A DNA stretch of 9,282 bases from Azorhizobium sp943369575 (GCA_943369575.1 CALRNP020000225.1:1-9282); one strand, 5' to 3'; positions 1 through 5,658 are shown, numbered from the stretch's first letter. Notes: generated from the letters alone by a model not told the origin. A program made the numbers and translations.

Positions 1-947
1 TTGACCCGCTTCCCCCCGCCCGCGCCGACAAATTGCGCGAACTGCTGCCGCCCGGCTTCGTGCTGACCGTCGCCACCGCCCGTGGCGACGGTCATCTCAA
101 AGAGATCATCGGCGAGGCGGACTATGCCATCGCCGGCCAAGTGGGCGCCTCGGCCGAGGTGCTGCGCGCCGCGCGCAAGCTGAAGCTGCTGCACAAATGG
201 GGCGTGGGCGTCGATAATCTCGACATCGAGGCCGCCCGCGAACTGGGCATCAAGGTGGCCCGCACCACCGGCAGCAATGCCATTCCGGTGGCGGAATTCA
301 CCCTCGGCCTGATGCTGGCCGCCCTGCGCCACGTCGCTTATTCCCATGCCGAATTGCAGAAGGGCCATTGGGCCGGCATCGGCGGCCTGCCGCGCGACAC
401 CTACACGCTGTCCGGCAAGACCGTGGGCATCGTCGGCTTCGGCGCCATCGGCACGGCAGTTGCCCGTGTGCTCAAGGGCTTCGGCTGCACGGTGCTCTAT
501 TCCAAGCGCACCCCCCTCTCCGCCGCCGAGGAAGCCGCCCTGGGCGTCAAGCATGCCTCGCTGGCGGAGATCCTGGCCGTCTCCGACGTGGTGTCGCTGC
601 ACTGCCCGCTGACGCCGGAAACCGCCAACATGATCGACAAGTCGGCGTTCGCGGCCATGAAGCCCACCGCCATCCTGGTGAATGTGGCCCGCGGCGGCGT
701 GGTGGTGGAGGCCGATCTGATCGCGGCGCTGCACAGCCGCCAGATCGCCGGCGCCGCCATGGATGTGTTCGAGACCGAGCCTCTGCCGGCGGACAGCCCG
801 CTGCTGGGCATCCCGACCCTGGTGGTGACCCCGCATCTGGCCGCCAATGCCTCGGACTTCTTCGCCCCCACCGTGTTGCGCATGTTCGACAACATGGCGC
901 GGGTCTCGCGCGGCGAGCCGGTGCGCGAAGGCGATGCCGTGGTCTGA
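1..947 (+). CDS. D-isomer-specific 2-hydroxyacid dehydrogenase, 3' part (5' end outside window)
   Basis: NAD(P)-dependent oxidoreductase of the D-2-hydroxyacid dehydrogenase superfamily (phosphoglycerate dehydrogenase / glyoxylate-hydroxypyruvate reductase type), interconverting a 2-hydroxyacid and a 2-oxoacid in the cytoplasm. The reading frame is open from base 3. Ten codons precede the TTG at 33 without a stop, so the true start is probably just upstream and TTG 33 is unlikely to be the start. Numbering from the codon at 33, the Rossmann motif GFGAIG lies at residues 135-140, and the catalytic triad is Arg220 (NVARGG), Glu249 (DVFETEP) and His268 (TPHLA). The Arg-Glu spacing of 29 equals that of E. 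coli SerA as I recall it. The visible 304 residues plus a few more match the usual 310-330, with no ACT-type C-terminal domain. Exact substrate cannot be told from sequence. A hairpin follows the stop and separates it from the aromatic-acid unit downstream. Confidence 0.92.
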   Translation, partial: DPLPPARADKLRELLPPGFVLTVATARGDGHLKEIIGEADYAIAGQVGASAEVLRAARKLKLLHKWGVGVDNLDIEAARELGIKVARTTGSNAIPVAEFTLGLMLAALRHVAYSHAELQKGHWAGIGGLPRDTYTLSGKTVGIVGFGAIGTAVARVLKGFGCTVLYSKRTPLSAAEEAALGVKHASLAEILAVSDVVSLHCPLTPETANMIDKSAFAAMKPTAILVNVARGGVVVEADLIAALHSRQIAGAAMDVFETEPLPADSPLLGIPTLVVTPHLAANASDFFAPTVLRMFDNMARVSRGEPVREGDAVV

Positions 948-956
948 TCCTCGCCA

Positions 957-982
957 GCCCATGGCCCACGCGGGCCATGGGC
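957..982 (+). terminator. GC-rich hairpin after the dehydrogenase gene
   Basis: A perfect 11-bp stem (957-967 with 972-982, arms GCCCATGGCCC / GGGCCATGGGC) closes a four-base loop ACGC ten bases after the TGA at 945-947. Position and stability fit a transcription terminator. The run of T after it is short (TTT at 986-988), so efficiency as an intrinsic terminator is uncertain. Confidence 0.6.
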
Positions 983-1239
983 CGCTTTCCGCAGGGCGAA
1001 TGCCGCCCGACGGCCTTGATGATCCCGTACTCAGTTTCTCCCGTGCCCCCGCTGTCGCTTGTCCCGCGACGGACCTGACGGGCGCCCCCTCCCCCTGAAA
1101 GCTCTCCCAAGGACAGCGCCGCAGCCGGCGCGGGACGCGCCCTTGCGCAGATGAGGCCGGCTGCCCGCGCCCATCCCCGGCCCTGCCCCTAGAGCGGTTC
1201 CAGGCTCGCGCCGCCCCCGCGCACGACCCGGCTTTGAGC

Positions 1240-1269
1240 TTGACCCTGGCCGGGACGCATGTCTATTCT
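1240..1269 (+). promoter_or_regulatory. candidate sigma70-type promoter for the atoE-catC-yciI-pcaD unit
   Basis: TTGACC (1240-1245) and TATTCT (1264-1269) are separated by 18 bases and resemble the -35 and -10 consensus. This is a comparatively AT-rich island in otherwise very GC-rich DNA. The predicted start near 1276 falls inside the candidate operator pair just downstream, as expected for a repressed promoter. No start-site data are available, and a second promoter nearer to 1684 is possible. Confidence 0.4.
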
Positions 1270-1270
1270 C

Positions 1271-1305
1271 GGGCGATAAATGAACAAATGTGCGAATAAC
1301 GCACA
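1271..1305. promoter_or_regulatory. candidate IclR-family (PcaR/CatR-like) operator pair
   Basis: A perfect inverted repeat TGTGCG-AATAA-CGCACA spans 1289-1305. Its core GTGCGAATAACGCAC (1290-1304) agrees at 11 of 15 positions with the Pseudomonas putida PcaR site as I remember it (GTTCGATAATCGCAC). The neighbouring 1271-1285, read on the minus strand (GTTCATTTATCGCCC), also agrees at 11 of 15. The two sites are centred 19 bases apart, close to two helical turns. IclR-type regulators commonly control beta-ketoadipate genes, and the first unit downstream holds catC and pcaD. The regulator gene itself is not in the window, so the assignment is inferred. Confidence 0.4.
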
Positions 1306-1503
1306 AATTGGCTCCGGGAGGAGCGCGCGTTTTGAAGGAGGGCCGCGCCCGGCAGGGTCACGTCATCATCGCTTAGTCTCCGCTCCCACAGCGCCGCTGG
1401 CCATCGGGCCACGCCGCGCGACATCGCGCACGGCATCGCCCCGCCGGCCCCCGGAGACTGAGCATTCGCTCATAACGTTGCGGAACACGCCACGCGACCG
1501 CGC

Positions 1504-1538
1504 CGCCGCCATGGCAGCGCGGCGCCGCCATGGCGGCG
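1504..1538. repeat. short direct repeat with 16-bp perfect palindrome
   Basis: CGCCGCCATGGC occurs at 1504-1515 and again at 1523-1534, a period of 19 bases. The second copy is part of the perfect 16-bp palindrome CGCCGCCATGGCGGCG (1523-1538). It lies in the long leader ahead of the transporter gene. It could form a tight RNA structure or be a chance product of GC-rich DNA. Confidence 0.5.
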
Positions 1539-1683
1539 GACGGTGCTTGTCTCGCTGGCGGGCAAGACCGGCCGAGGGACGTGCGCTGTAGCGATCCAGG
1601 GTCCAACGGGCGCGGATCTCCCGCCCGGCCCCTTCATTCCAAAGCCGGCGCAGATCGGCCCATTCAATACCTAAGGTGAGGAC

Positions 1684-3021
1684 ATGGAAAAGATCGTCGA
1701 GTTTTTCACGAATCTGATGCGCAAATACTTGCCGGATTCGTTCGTCATCGTGATTTTGCTGACCCTGCTGGTGTTCGCCATGGCCATCGGCCTGGAGGGG
1801 CAGAGCCCCACCGCAATGGTCACCGCCTGGGGCAAGGGCTTCTGGAGCCTGCTGGCCTTCACCACCCAGATGGTCGTCATCCTGGCCATGGGCTATGTGC
1901 TCGCCACCGCCCCGGTGGTGGAACGCTTCATGGACGCCATCGTCGCCCAGGTGAAGGAGCCACGCACGGCGATCATCGTCGCCACTCTGGTGGGCGGCAT
2001 CGGCAGCTATCTCAACTGGGGCTTCGGCCTGGTGCTCGGCGGCATCGTCGCCAAGAAGCTGGCGATCAAGGTGAAGGGCGTGCATTACCCGCTCATCATC
2101 GCCGCCGCTTATAGCGGCTTCACGCTCTATGGCCTCGGCCTTTCCGCCAGCATTCCGCTGCTCATTTCCACGCCCAAGCATCCGTTCGAGGCCACCATGG
2201 GCCTCATTCCGCTGTCGCAGACCATCTTTGCCTGGCCGATGCTGCTGACCTCGCTGGCGATCATCATCGTGCTGCCGCTGCTCAATGCCGCCCTTCATCC
2301 CAAGGGCGCGGCGGCGGTGATCGAGATCGCCCCCGAGTTGCGCGATGCCCCGGCCAAGCCCGCCGCCAAGAGCCTGTTCGCCGAGAACACCCTTGCGGAG
2401 CGCCTGAACAACAGCCGCCTGGTCAGCCTGTTCGCCGGCCTGCTCGGCGTTGGCTATGTGGGGCTGCATTTCTATGGTGGTGGATCGCTGGATCTCAACA
2501 TCGTCAACTTCATCATGCTGTTCCTGGGCATCCTGCTGCTCGGCACGCCGGCGGCCTATGTGGCCCGTCTCGGCGCCGGCATCTCCACCGTGTCCGGCAT
2601 CGTGCTGCAATTCCCCTTCTATGCCGGCATCATGGCGGTGATGGCGGCCTCCGGCCTTGTCACCAGCATTTCCAACGTGTTCACGGATATTTCCACCGTG
2701 CACACGCTGCCGCTGTGGGGGCTGCTGAGCTCGTTCTTCATCAATTTCTTTGCCCCCTCCGCCGGCGGCCACTGGGTCATCCAGGGTCCGTTCATGATCG
2801 AGGCGGCGCATCGGCTCGGCAGCGCCATGAACCAGACCGCCATGGCGGTGCAGCTGGGCAATGCCTGGAATGATCTGGTGCAGCCGTTCTGGATCCTGCC
2901 GGCGCTGGCGCTCTCCAAGCTGCGCCTGCGCGACATCATGGGCTATACGGTCATCATGATGTTCGTCATCGGCGCCATCGACATCGTCGCCGTCATCGCC
3001 TGGGGCTTCCTCGGCCAATAG
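1684..3021 (+). CDS. atoE: AtoE-family short-chain fatty acid transporter
   Basis: Inner-membrane transporter of the SCFA_trans family, whose E. coli member AtoE is linked to uptake of short-chain fatty acids and acetoacetate. The 445 residues match the family length (about 440-460). Hydrophobic segments are visible near residues 19-38, 54-76, 95-122, 136-163, 182-203, 246-263, 271-295, 300-330, 343-358, 400-411 and 419-443. Characteristic stretches are YLNWGFGLVLGG (109-120), GGHWVIQGPFMIEAA (361-375) and NAWNDLVQPFWILPALALSKL (393-413). The ATG is preceded by AAGGTGAGG ending three bases before it (1673-1681), so this start is favoured. It opens a four-gene unit with catC, yciI and pcaD and lies 71 bases before catC. 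That context suggests the physiological substrate could be an aromatic-pathway acid (muconolactone, muconate or 3-oxoadipate) rather than butyrate. This is inference; the family call itself is firm. Confidence 0.9.
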   Translation: MEKIVEFFTNLMRKYLPDSFVIVILLTLLVFAMAIGLEGQSPTAMVTAWGKGFWSLLAFTTQMVVILAMGYVLATAPVVERFMDAIVAQVKEPRTAIIVATLVGGIGSYLNWGFGLVLGGIVAKKLAIKVKGVHYPLIIAAAYSGFTLYGLGLSASIPLLISTPKHPFEATMGLIPLSQTIFAWPMLLTSLAIIIVLPLLNAALHPKGAAAVIEIAPELRDAPAKPAAKSLFAENTLAERLNNSRLVSLFAGLLGVGYVGLHFYGGGSLDLNIVNFIMLFLGILLLGTPAAYVARLGAGISTVSGIVLQFPFYAGIMAVMAASGLVTSISNVFTDISTVHTLPLWGLLSSFFINFFAPSAGGHWVIQGPFMIEAAHRLGSAMNQTAMAVQLGNAWNDLVQPFWILPALALSKLRLRDIMGYTVIMMFVIGAIDIVAVIAWGFLGQ

Positions 3022-3028
3022 GCGGTAC

Positions 3029-3062
3029 CGGGCCGGCCGGATGCCCCCGCCCGGCCGGCCCG
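3029..3062 (+). promoter_or_regulatory. intercistronic hairpin between transporter and catC
   Basis: A perfect 12-bp stem (CGGGCCGGCCGG at 3029-3040 with CCGGCCGGCCCG at 3051-3062) encloses a 10-base loop. It begins eight bases after the atoE stop and ends before the catC ribosome binding site (AGGAA, 3081-3085). No T-run follows, so it may be a partial terminator, an RNA processing or stability element, or a means of unequal expression of the transporter and the enzymes. Confidence 0.5.
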
Positions 3063-3092
3063 CACGCCACATCCCAACACAGGAACAAACCC

Positions 3093-3368
3093 ATGCTCTA
3101 TATGGTCGAAATGGTCGTGAACCTGCCCACCGACATGGACAAGGCGGAAGCCGACCGCATCAAGGCGGAAGAGAAGGCCTATTCCCAAGCCCTGCAGCAG
3201 GACGGCCGCTGGAAGCACATCTGGCGGGTGGTCGGTGAATACGCCAATGTCAGCATCTTCGACGTGGCCGGCAATGATGAATTGCATGATCTGCTCTCGA
3301 AGTTGCCGCTGTTTCCCTACATGGCCATCACAGTGACGCCGCTCGCCCGGCATCCCTCGGCCATCTGA
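3093..3368 (+). CDS. catC: muconolactone delta-isomerase
   Basis: Converts (S)-muconolactone to 3-oxoadipate enol-lactone in the catechol branch of the beta-ketoadipate pathway; the family forms a cytoplasmic homodecamer. The 91 residues are close to the usual 92-96. Recognisable family stretches are MLYMVEMVVNLPTDM at the N-terminus, KAEEKAYSQALQQDGRWKHIWRVVGEYANVSIFDV (33 residues in, written here by its key parts EKAY, WRVVG and YANVSIFDV), NDELHDLLSKLPLFPYM, and the C-terminal LARHPSAI. The start is supported by AGGAA at 3081-3085, seven bases ahead of the ATG. It lies 29 bases upstream of the YciI gene and two genes upstream of pcaD, whose product uses the CatC product. CatB (muconate cycloisomerase), which would supply its substrate, is not in the window. 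Confidence 0.95.
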   Translation: MLYMVEMVVNLPTDMDKAEADRIKAEEKAYSQALQQDGRWKHIWRVVGEYANVSIFDVAGNDELHDLLSKLPLFPYMAITVTPLARHPSAI

Positions 3369-3397
3369 CCCGTCCACCATCGGATCTGGAGGTTCCC

Positions 3398-3694
3398 ATG
3401 CCCTACATCATCGAGACCTGGGACAAGGACGACCACGCCGCAGTGCGCCAGCAGCACCGGCCCGCGCATCTGACGTTCCTGGACGAGAACAAGCATCTCC
3501 TGCTCGCCTGCGGCGCCAAGCTCCAGGACGACGGCCGCGATGCCGGCGGCGGGCTTTATGTGGTGGATCTGGCCACCAAGGAGGAGGCGGAGGCCTTCAT
3601 CGCGTCCGATCCGTTCACCCAGGCCGGGCTGTTCAAGCAGGTGACCATCACCCGCTGGCGCAAGGCCTATGTGGATGGCCGCTGCTTCATCTAG
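3398..3694 (+). CDS. YciI-family protein
   Basis: Small (98-residue) single-domain protein of the YciI / dimeric alpha-beta-barrel fold. The family's hallmark His and Asp are visible as His24 in RPAHLTFL and Asp71 in SDPFTQAGLF. A conserved Arg (Arg21) sits next to the His, and Gly39 lies in ACGA. GGAGG at 3388-3392 lies five bases before the ATG. Placement between catC and pcaD implies a role with muconolactone or enol-lactone intermediates. Known relatives include TftG, a dehydrochlorinase of chlorinated hydroxyhydroquinone breakdown, so hydrolysis or elimination chemistry on an unstable or substituted intermediate is possible. No function is proved by sequence, and many YciI proteins remain uncharacterised. 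The ending WRKAYVDGRCFI has an unpaired Cys near the terminus. Confidence 0.85.
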   Translation: MPYIIETWDKDDHAAVRQQHRPAHLTFLDENKHLLLACGAKLQDDGRDAGGGLYVVDLATKEEAEAFIASDPFTQAGLFKQVTITRWRKAYVDGRCFI

Positions 3695-3720
3695 CGCCCA
3701 ACCGATCTCGATCAACACCC

Positions 3721-3768
3721 GAGACACTGAGTGACCGATCAGCGTTAGAACCTGGTCGGTTCTGTCTC
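3721..3768 (+). promoter_or_regulatory. structured leader ahead of pcaD
   Basis: The 92-base gap before pcaD is the widest inside the operon. It contains nested complementary arms: AGAACC (3747-3752) with GGTTCT (3758-3763), and GAGAC (3721-3725) with GTCTC (3764-3768). An alternative helix pairs ACCGATC (3734-3740) with GGTCGGT (3754-3760, one G-U pair) and excludes the AGAACC stem. ACCGATC also occurs directly at 3701-3707. The structures end four bases before the ribosome-binding stretch AGGCGGAG (3771-3778), so they could affect pcaD translation. The arms are short and could be chance. Confidence 0.3.
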
Positions 3769-3786
3769 TAAGGCGGAGCCCTTCCG

Positions 3787-4572
3787 ATGCCGTATGCCGA
3801 TCTGCCCAATGGGCGGTTTTATTATGCCGAGGATGGCGCCCGTGAGCTTCCGGCGCTGGTGCTGATCCACTCGCTCGGCACCAGCGCCGATCTGTGGGCT
3901 CCGCAGGTGCCGGCGCTGAGCGCCCATTTCCGGGTCATCCGCTTCGACACCCGCGGCCACAGCCTCTCGCCCGCCCCGCAGGCGGATTATGACTTCGCCA
4001 CGCTGGCGGAAGACGTCATCCAGCTCATGGATCACCTTGAGGTGCCGCGCGCGCATCTGGCGGGCACCTCCATGGGCGGCATGGTGGTGCTGCAGGCGGC
4101 GCTGGCGCATCCAGATCGTGTGGGGCGGCTGCTGTTGTGCAACACCGCCGCCCGCATCGGCACCGCTGAGGGCTGGGCGGCGCGCATCGCTTTGGTGGCC
4201 GAACAGGGGCTGGCGGCGCTGGCGCCGACCCTGGTCACCCGCTGGGTGAGCGAAGGCTTCCGCGCCGCCGAGCCGGGGCGCACCCAATCCCTGTGCGACC
4301 TGCTGCGGCGGACACCGGACGCGGGCTATATGGGCAATTGTGCCGCCTTGCGCGACGGTGACCTGCGGGGCGAGATCGGGCGCATCACCGCTCCGGCGCT
4401 GGTGATCTCGGGCCGCCACGATATGGCCGCCACCACCGCCCAGGGCGATGAACTGGCCGCCGGCCTCGCCAATGCCCGCCATGTGGGGCTGGAGGCCGCC
4501 CACACCAGCAATTGGGAAGTGCCGGCAGACTTCAACCGCGAAGTGCTCGGCTTCCTGCTGGAAAACGCCTGA
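3787..4572 (+). CDS. pcaD: 3-oxoadipate enol-lactonase
   Basis: Cytoplasmic alpha/beta hydrolase that opens 3-oxoadipate enol-lactone to 3-oxoadipate, the step where the catechol and protocatechuate branches have joined. The 261 residues equal the usual PcaD length of about 260. Catalytic residues are visible: nucleophile Ser95 in GTSMGG (93-98), Asp212 in SGRHDMAAT, and His239 in EAAHTSNWE. An oxyanion-region IHSLGTS lies at 27-33 and the strand-loop FDTRGHSLS at 53-61. The start has GGCGGAG at 3772-3778 eight bases ahead. It is the last gene of the atoE-catC-yciI-pcaD unit and receives the CatC product directly. No C-terminal carboxymuconolactone decarboxylase fusion is present, so this is the stand-alone PcaD form. 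Related enol-lactonases and generic hydrolases share the fold, but the catC neighbour makes the call firm. Confidence 0.93.
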   Translation: MPYADLPNGRFYYAEDGARELPALVLIHSLGTSADLWAPQVPALSAHFRVIRFDTRGHSLSPAPQADYDFATLAEDVIQLMDHLEVPRAHLAGTSMGGMVVLQAALAHPDRVGRLLLCNTAARIGTAEGWAARIALVAEQGLAALAPTLVTRWVSEGFRAAEPGRTQSLCDLLRRTPDAGYMGNCAALRDGDLRGEIGRITAPALVISGRHDMAATTAQGDELAAGLANARHVGLEAAHTSNWEVPADFNREVLGFLLENA

Positions 4573-4582
4573 GCGGCGACAC

Positions 4583-4602
4583 GCGGGCCGGCAGCGGCCC
4601 GC
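4583..4602 (+). terminator. hairpin just after pcaD
   Basis: An 8-bp perfect stem GCGGGCCG (4583-4590) / CGGCCCGC (4595-4602) with loop GCAG begins ten bases after the pcaD stop. Only TT follows, so it is at best a weak intrinsic terminator for the operon. It may act together with the larger hairpin at 4629-4657. Confidence 0.45.
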
Positions 4603-4628
4603 TTCCGTACAACGCCTTTCGCACCAAG

Positions 4629-4657
4629 AGGTGCCGCGCGGCGAGCGCGCGGCACCT
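4629..4657. terminator. bidirectional hairpin between convergent pcaD and Nudix genes
   Basis: A perfect 12-bp stem AGGTGCCGCGCG (4629-4640) / CGCGCGGCACCT (4646-4657) with a five-base loop sits between the two converging stops (pcaD at 4572, Nudix at 4672). Being symmetric, it can serve transcripts from both strands. There is no strong T-run on either side. Confidence 0.6.
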
Positions 4658-4671
4658 TCGCAAGCGATCGA

Positions 4672-5658
4672 TCAGTGGCGGGTGGACGGCACGCTCACGC
4701 CGGGCAGAACCGGCAGGCGGGCGGAGGCCTCGTCCTCGGCCCAATCGGCCTCGGGCGTCTGCGCCAGCACCACGCGCTGACCCTTGGCCTTAGGCGGCAG
4801 CTTCACTTTGCCCTTCGCCGGCTTTTCGGCCGCCGCCTCGGCAATAATCTCCCCCACCTGCTTCTGCTTGGGCTTCGCCGCAGCCTTGGGCTTGGGTTCG
4901 CTCTTGGGCTTGGCTTCGGCCTTCGCCTTGACTTCAGCCTTCGGCTTGGCCGCCGCCGCCTTGGGCTTGGCTGCTGCCTTCGTCTTGGCCGCGCTCTTGT
5001 CCTTGGCCGCGTTTTTGGGCTTGGCCTGCGCCTTTGCGGCGGCCTTCGGCTTCGCCTCGGCTTTCGCCTTCGCCGGGGCCTTGGCCTTCGCCGGTGCCGC
5101 CTTGGCCTTGGCTGCCGGCTTCGCCTTAGCGGCCGGAATATCCGCCGCCGCTGCCGAAAGGTCGGCGGGCGCCGCCGGCTCGGCTTCGGGCCTGCGGGAG
5201 CGCTTCTCGGCGAAGCGCGCCGCCATCTGCTCGCCGAATGCCAGGATGATGAGGCGCAGGTCCGCCTCCTGCACCGCCGCGGCGGCGCTCTCCACGGAGA
5301 ACCAGAAGCCGAACCGCTCCGAGCGCTCCGGCCATTTCTTCACATAGCGCTTCACCTTGAGCGGAAACACCATGACATCGCACGGCACCGTCTGCAGGGT
5401 CAGGCGCTTGTCATAGCTATAGAGCCCCAGCGGCTCGCTGGAGATGGAGCCGAGCAGGCCGGCTTCCTCATAGGCTTCGCGCGCCGCCGCCTTGCTGGGC
5501 GACAGGCCTTTCATGGGCCAGCCCTTCGGGATCACCCAGCGGCGGGTTTCCCGCGAGGTGATGAGCCGGATCTGGATCTCCCCGTCCTGTCGCTGGCGAT
5601 AAGGGAGGGCGGCATATTGGACCCTGCGCGTTCCGCGGGGCTTGGGCACCGATTTCAT
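4672..5658 (-). CDS. Nudix hydrolase with histone-H1-like Ala/Lys/Pro-rich C-terminal tail
   Basis: The N-terminal part (about residues 12-150) is a Nudix domain, expected to hydrolyse a nucleoside diphosphate linked to another moiety (for example diphosphoinositol- or dinucleoside-polyphosphate-like substrates). The Nudix box runs from Gly46 to Leu68 (GWPMKGLSPSKAAAREAYEEAGL). The metal-binding core REAYEEAGL (60-68) is intact, but the first Glu of the consensus (G-x5-E) is Leu52. PKGWPMKG is typical of short alphaproteobacterial Nudix proteins of about 150 residues. Here residues from about 151 to 328 are extra. Residues 176-294 are KAKA, PAKAKA, AKPK repeats like histone H1 or AlgP-type tails, followed by an acidic, less repetitive end (EADWAEDEASA). 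The tail is likely disordered and could bind nucleic acid or polyphosphate. The ATG at 5658 has GAAAGG six bases upstream. Substrate unknown. Confidence 0.85.
   Translation of the reverse strand: MKSVPKPRGTRRVQYAALPYRQRQDGEIQIRLITSRETRRWVIPKGWPMKGLSPSKAAAREAYEEAGLLGSISSEPLGLYSYDKRLTLQTVPCDVMVFPLKVKRYVKKWPERSERFGFWFSVESAAAAVQEADLRLIILAFGEQMAARFAEKRSRRPEAEPAAPADLSAAAADIPAAKAKPAAKAKAAPAKAKAPAKAKAEAKPKAAAKAQAKPKNAAKDKSAAKTKAAAKPKAAAAKPKAEVKAKAEAKPKSEPKPKAAAKPKQKQVGEIIAEAAAEKPAKGKVKLPPKAKGQRVVLAQTPEADWAEDEASARLPVLPGVSVPSTRH
4784..5150. repeat. degenerate low-complexity repeat inside the Nudix gene
   Basis: On the + strand this stretch is built of variants of GGCCTTGGGCTTGG, GGCTTCGCC and GGCTTTCGCC, the complement of repeated Ala-Lys and Pro-Lys codons. 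It is prone to length change by slippage or recombination, so tail length may differ between strains. Confidence 0.7.

Larger units (their letters stand above)
948..1683. other. 736-base intergenic region, no convincing gene
   Basis: No reading frame here looks like a real protein. The + frame at 1280-1591 and the - frames crossing the region give Arg/Pro/Ala-rich low-complexity products and overlap coding DNA on the other strand. What it does hold: the terminator-like hairpin at 957-982, a promoter-like element at 1240-1269, two PcaR-like sites at 1271-1305, two Shine-Dalgarno-like runs (GGGAGGAG at 1316-1323 and AAGGAGGG at 1335-1342), a weak imperfect inverted repeat at 1464-1486 (ATTCGC...GCGGAAC around AACGTT), and a short GC-rich repeat with a perfect palindrome at 1504-1538. 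If transcription starts near 1276, the first gene of the downstream unit carries a leader of about 400 bases. Confidence 0.7.

Noticed and set aside
33..35. TTG as the start of the dehydrogenase
   Set aside because: The frame stays open to the left window edge and no ribosome binding site precedes the TTG, so the gene most likely begins upstream.
368..1078. 236-codon plus-strand frame overlapping the dehydrogenase
   Set aside because: Arg/Gly/His-rich out-of-frame shadow of a gene with full catalytic motifs. It also runs through the terminator-like hairpin.
1280..1591. 103-codon plus-strand frame in the intergenic region
   Set aside because: No ribosome binding site precedes its ATG, which sits inside the candidate operator. 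The product is Arg/Pro/Ala-rich low complexity.
1366..3072. 568-codon open frame on the minus strand opposite the transporter gene
   Set aside because: The product is a His/Asp/Gln/Arg/Gly-rich sequence with no recognisable fold. It is the antisense shadow of a conserved membrane protein in GC-rich DNA.
4784..5150. possible CRISPR or tandem-repeat array
   Set aside because: The repetition is irregular, codon-phased and explained by the Ala/Lys/Pro protein tail. There are no constant repeats with unique spacers.
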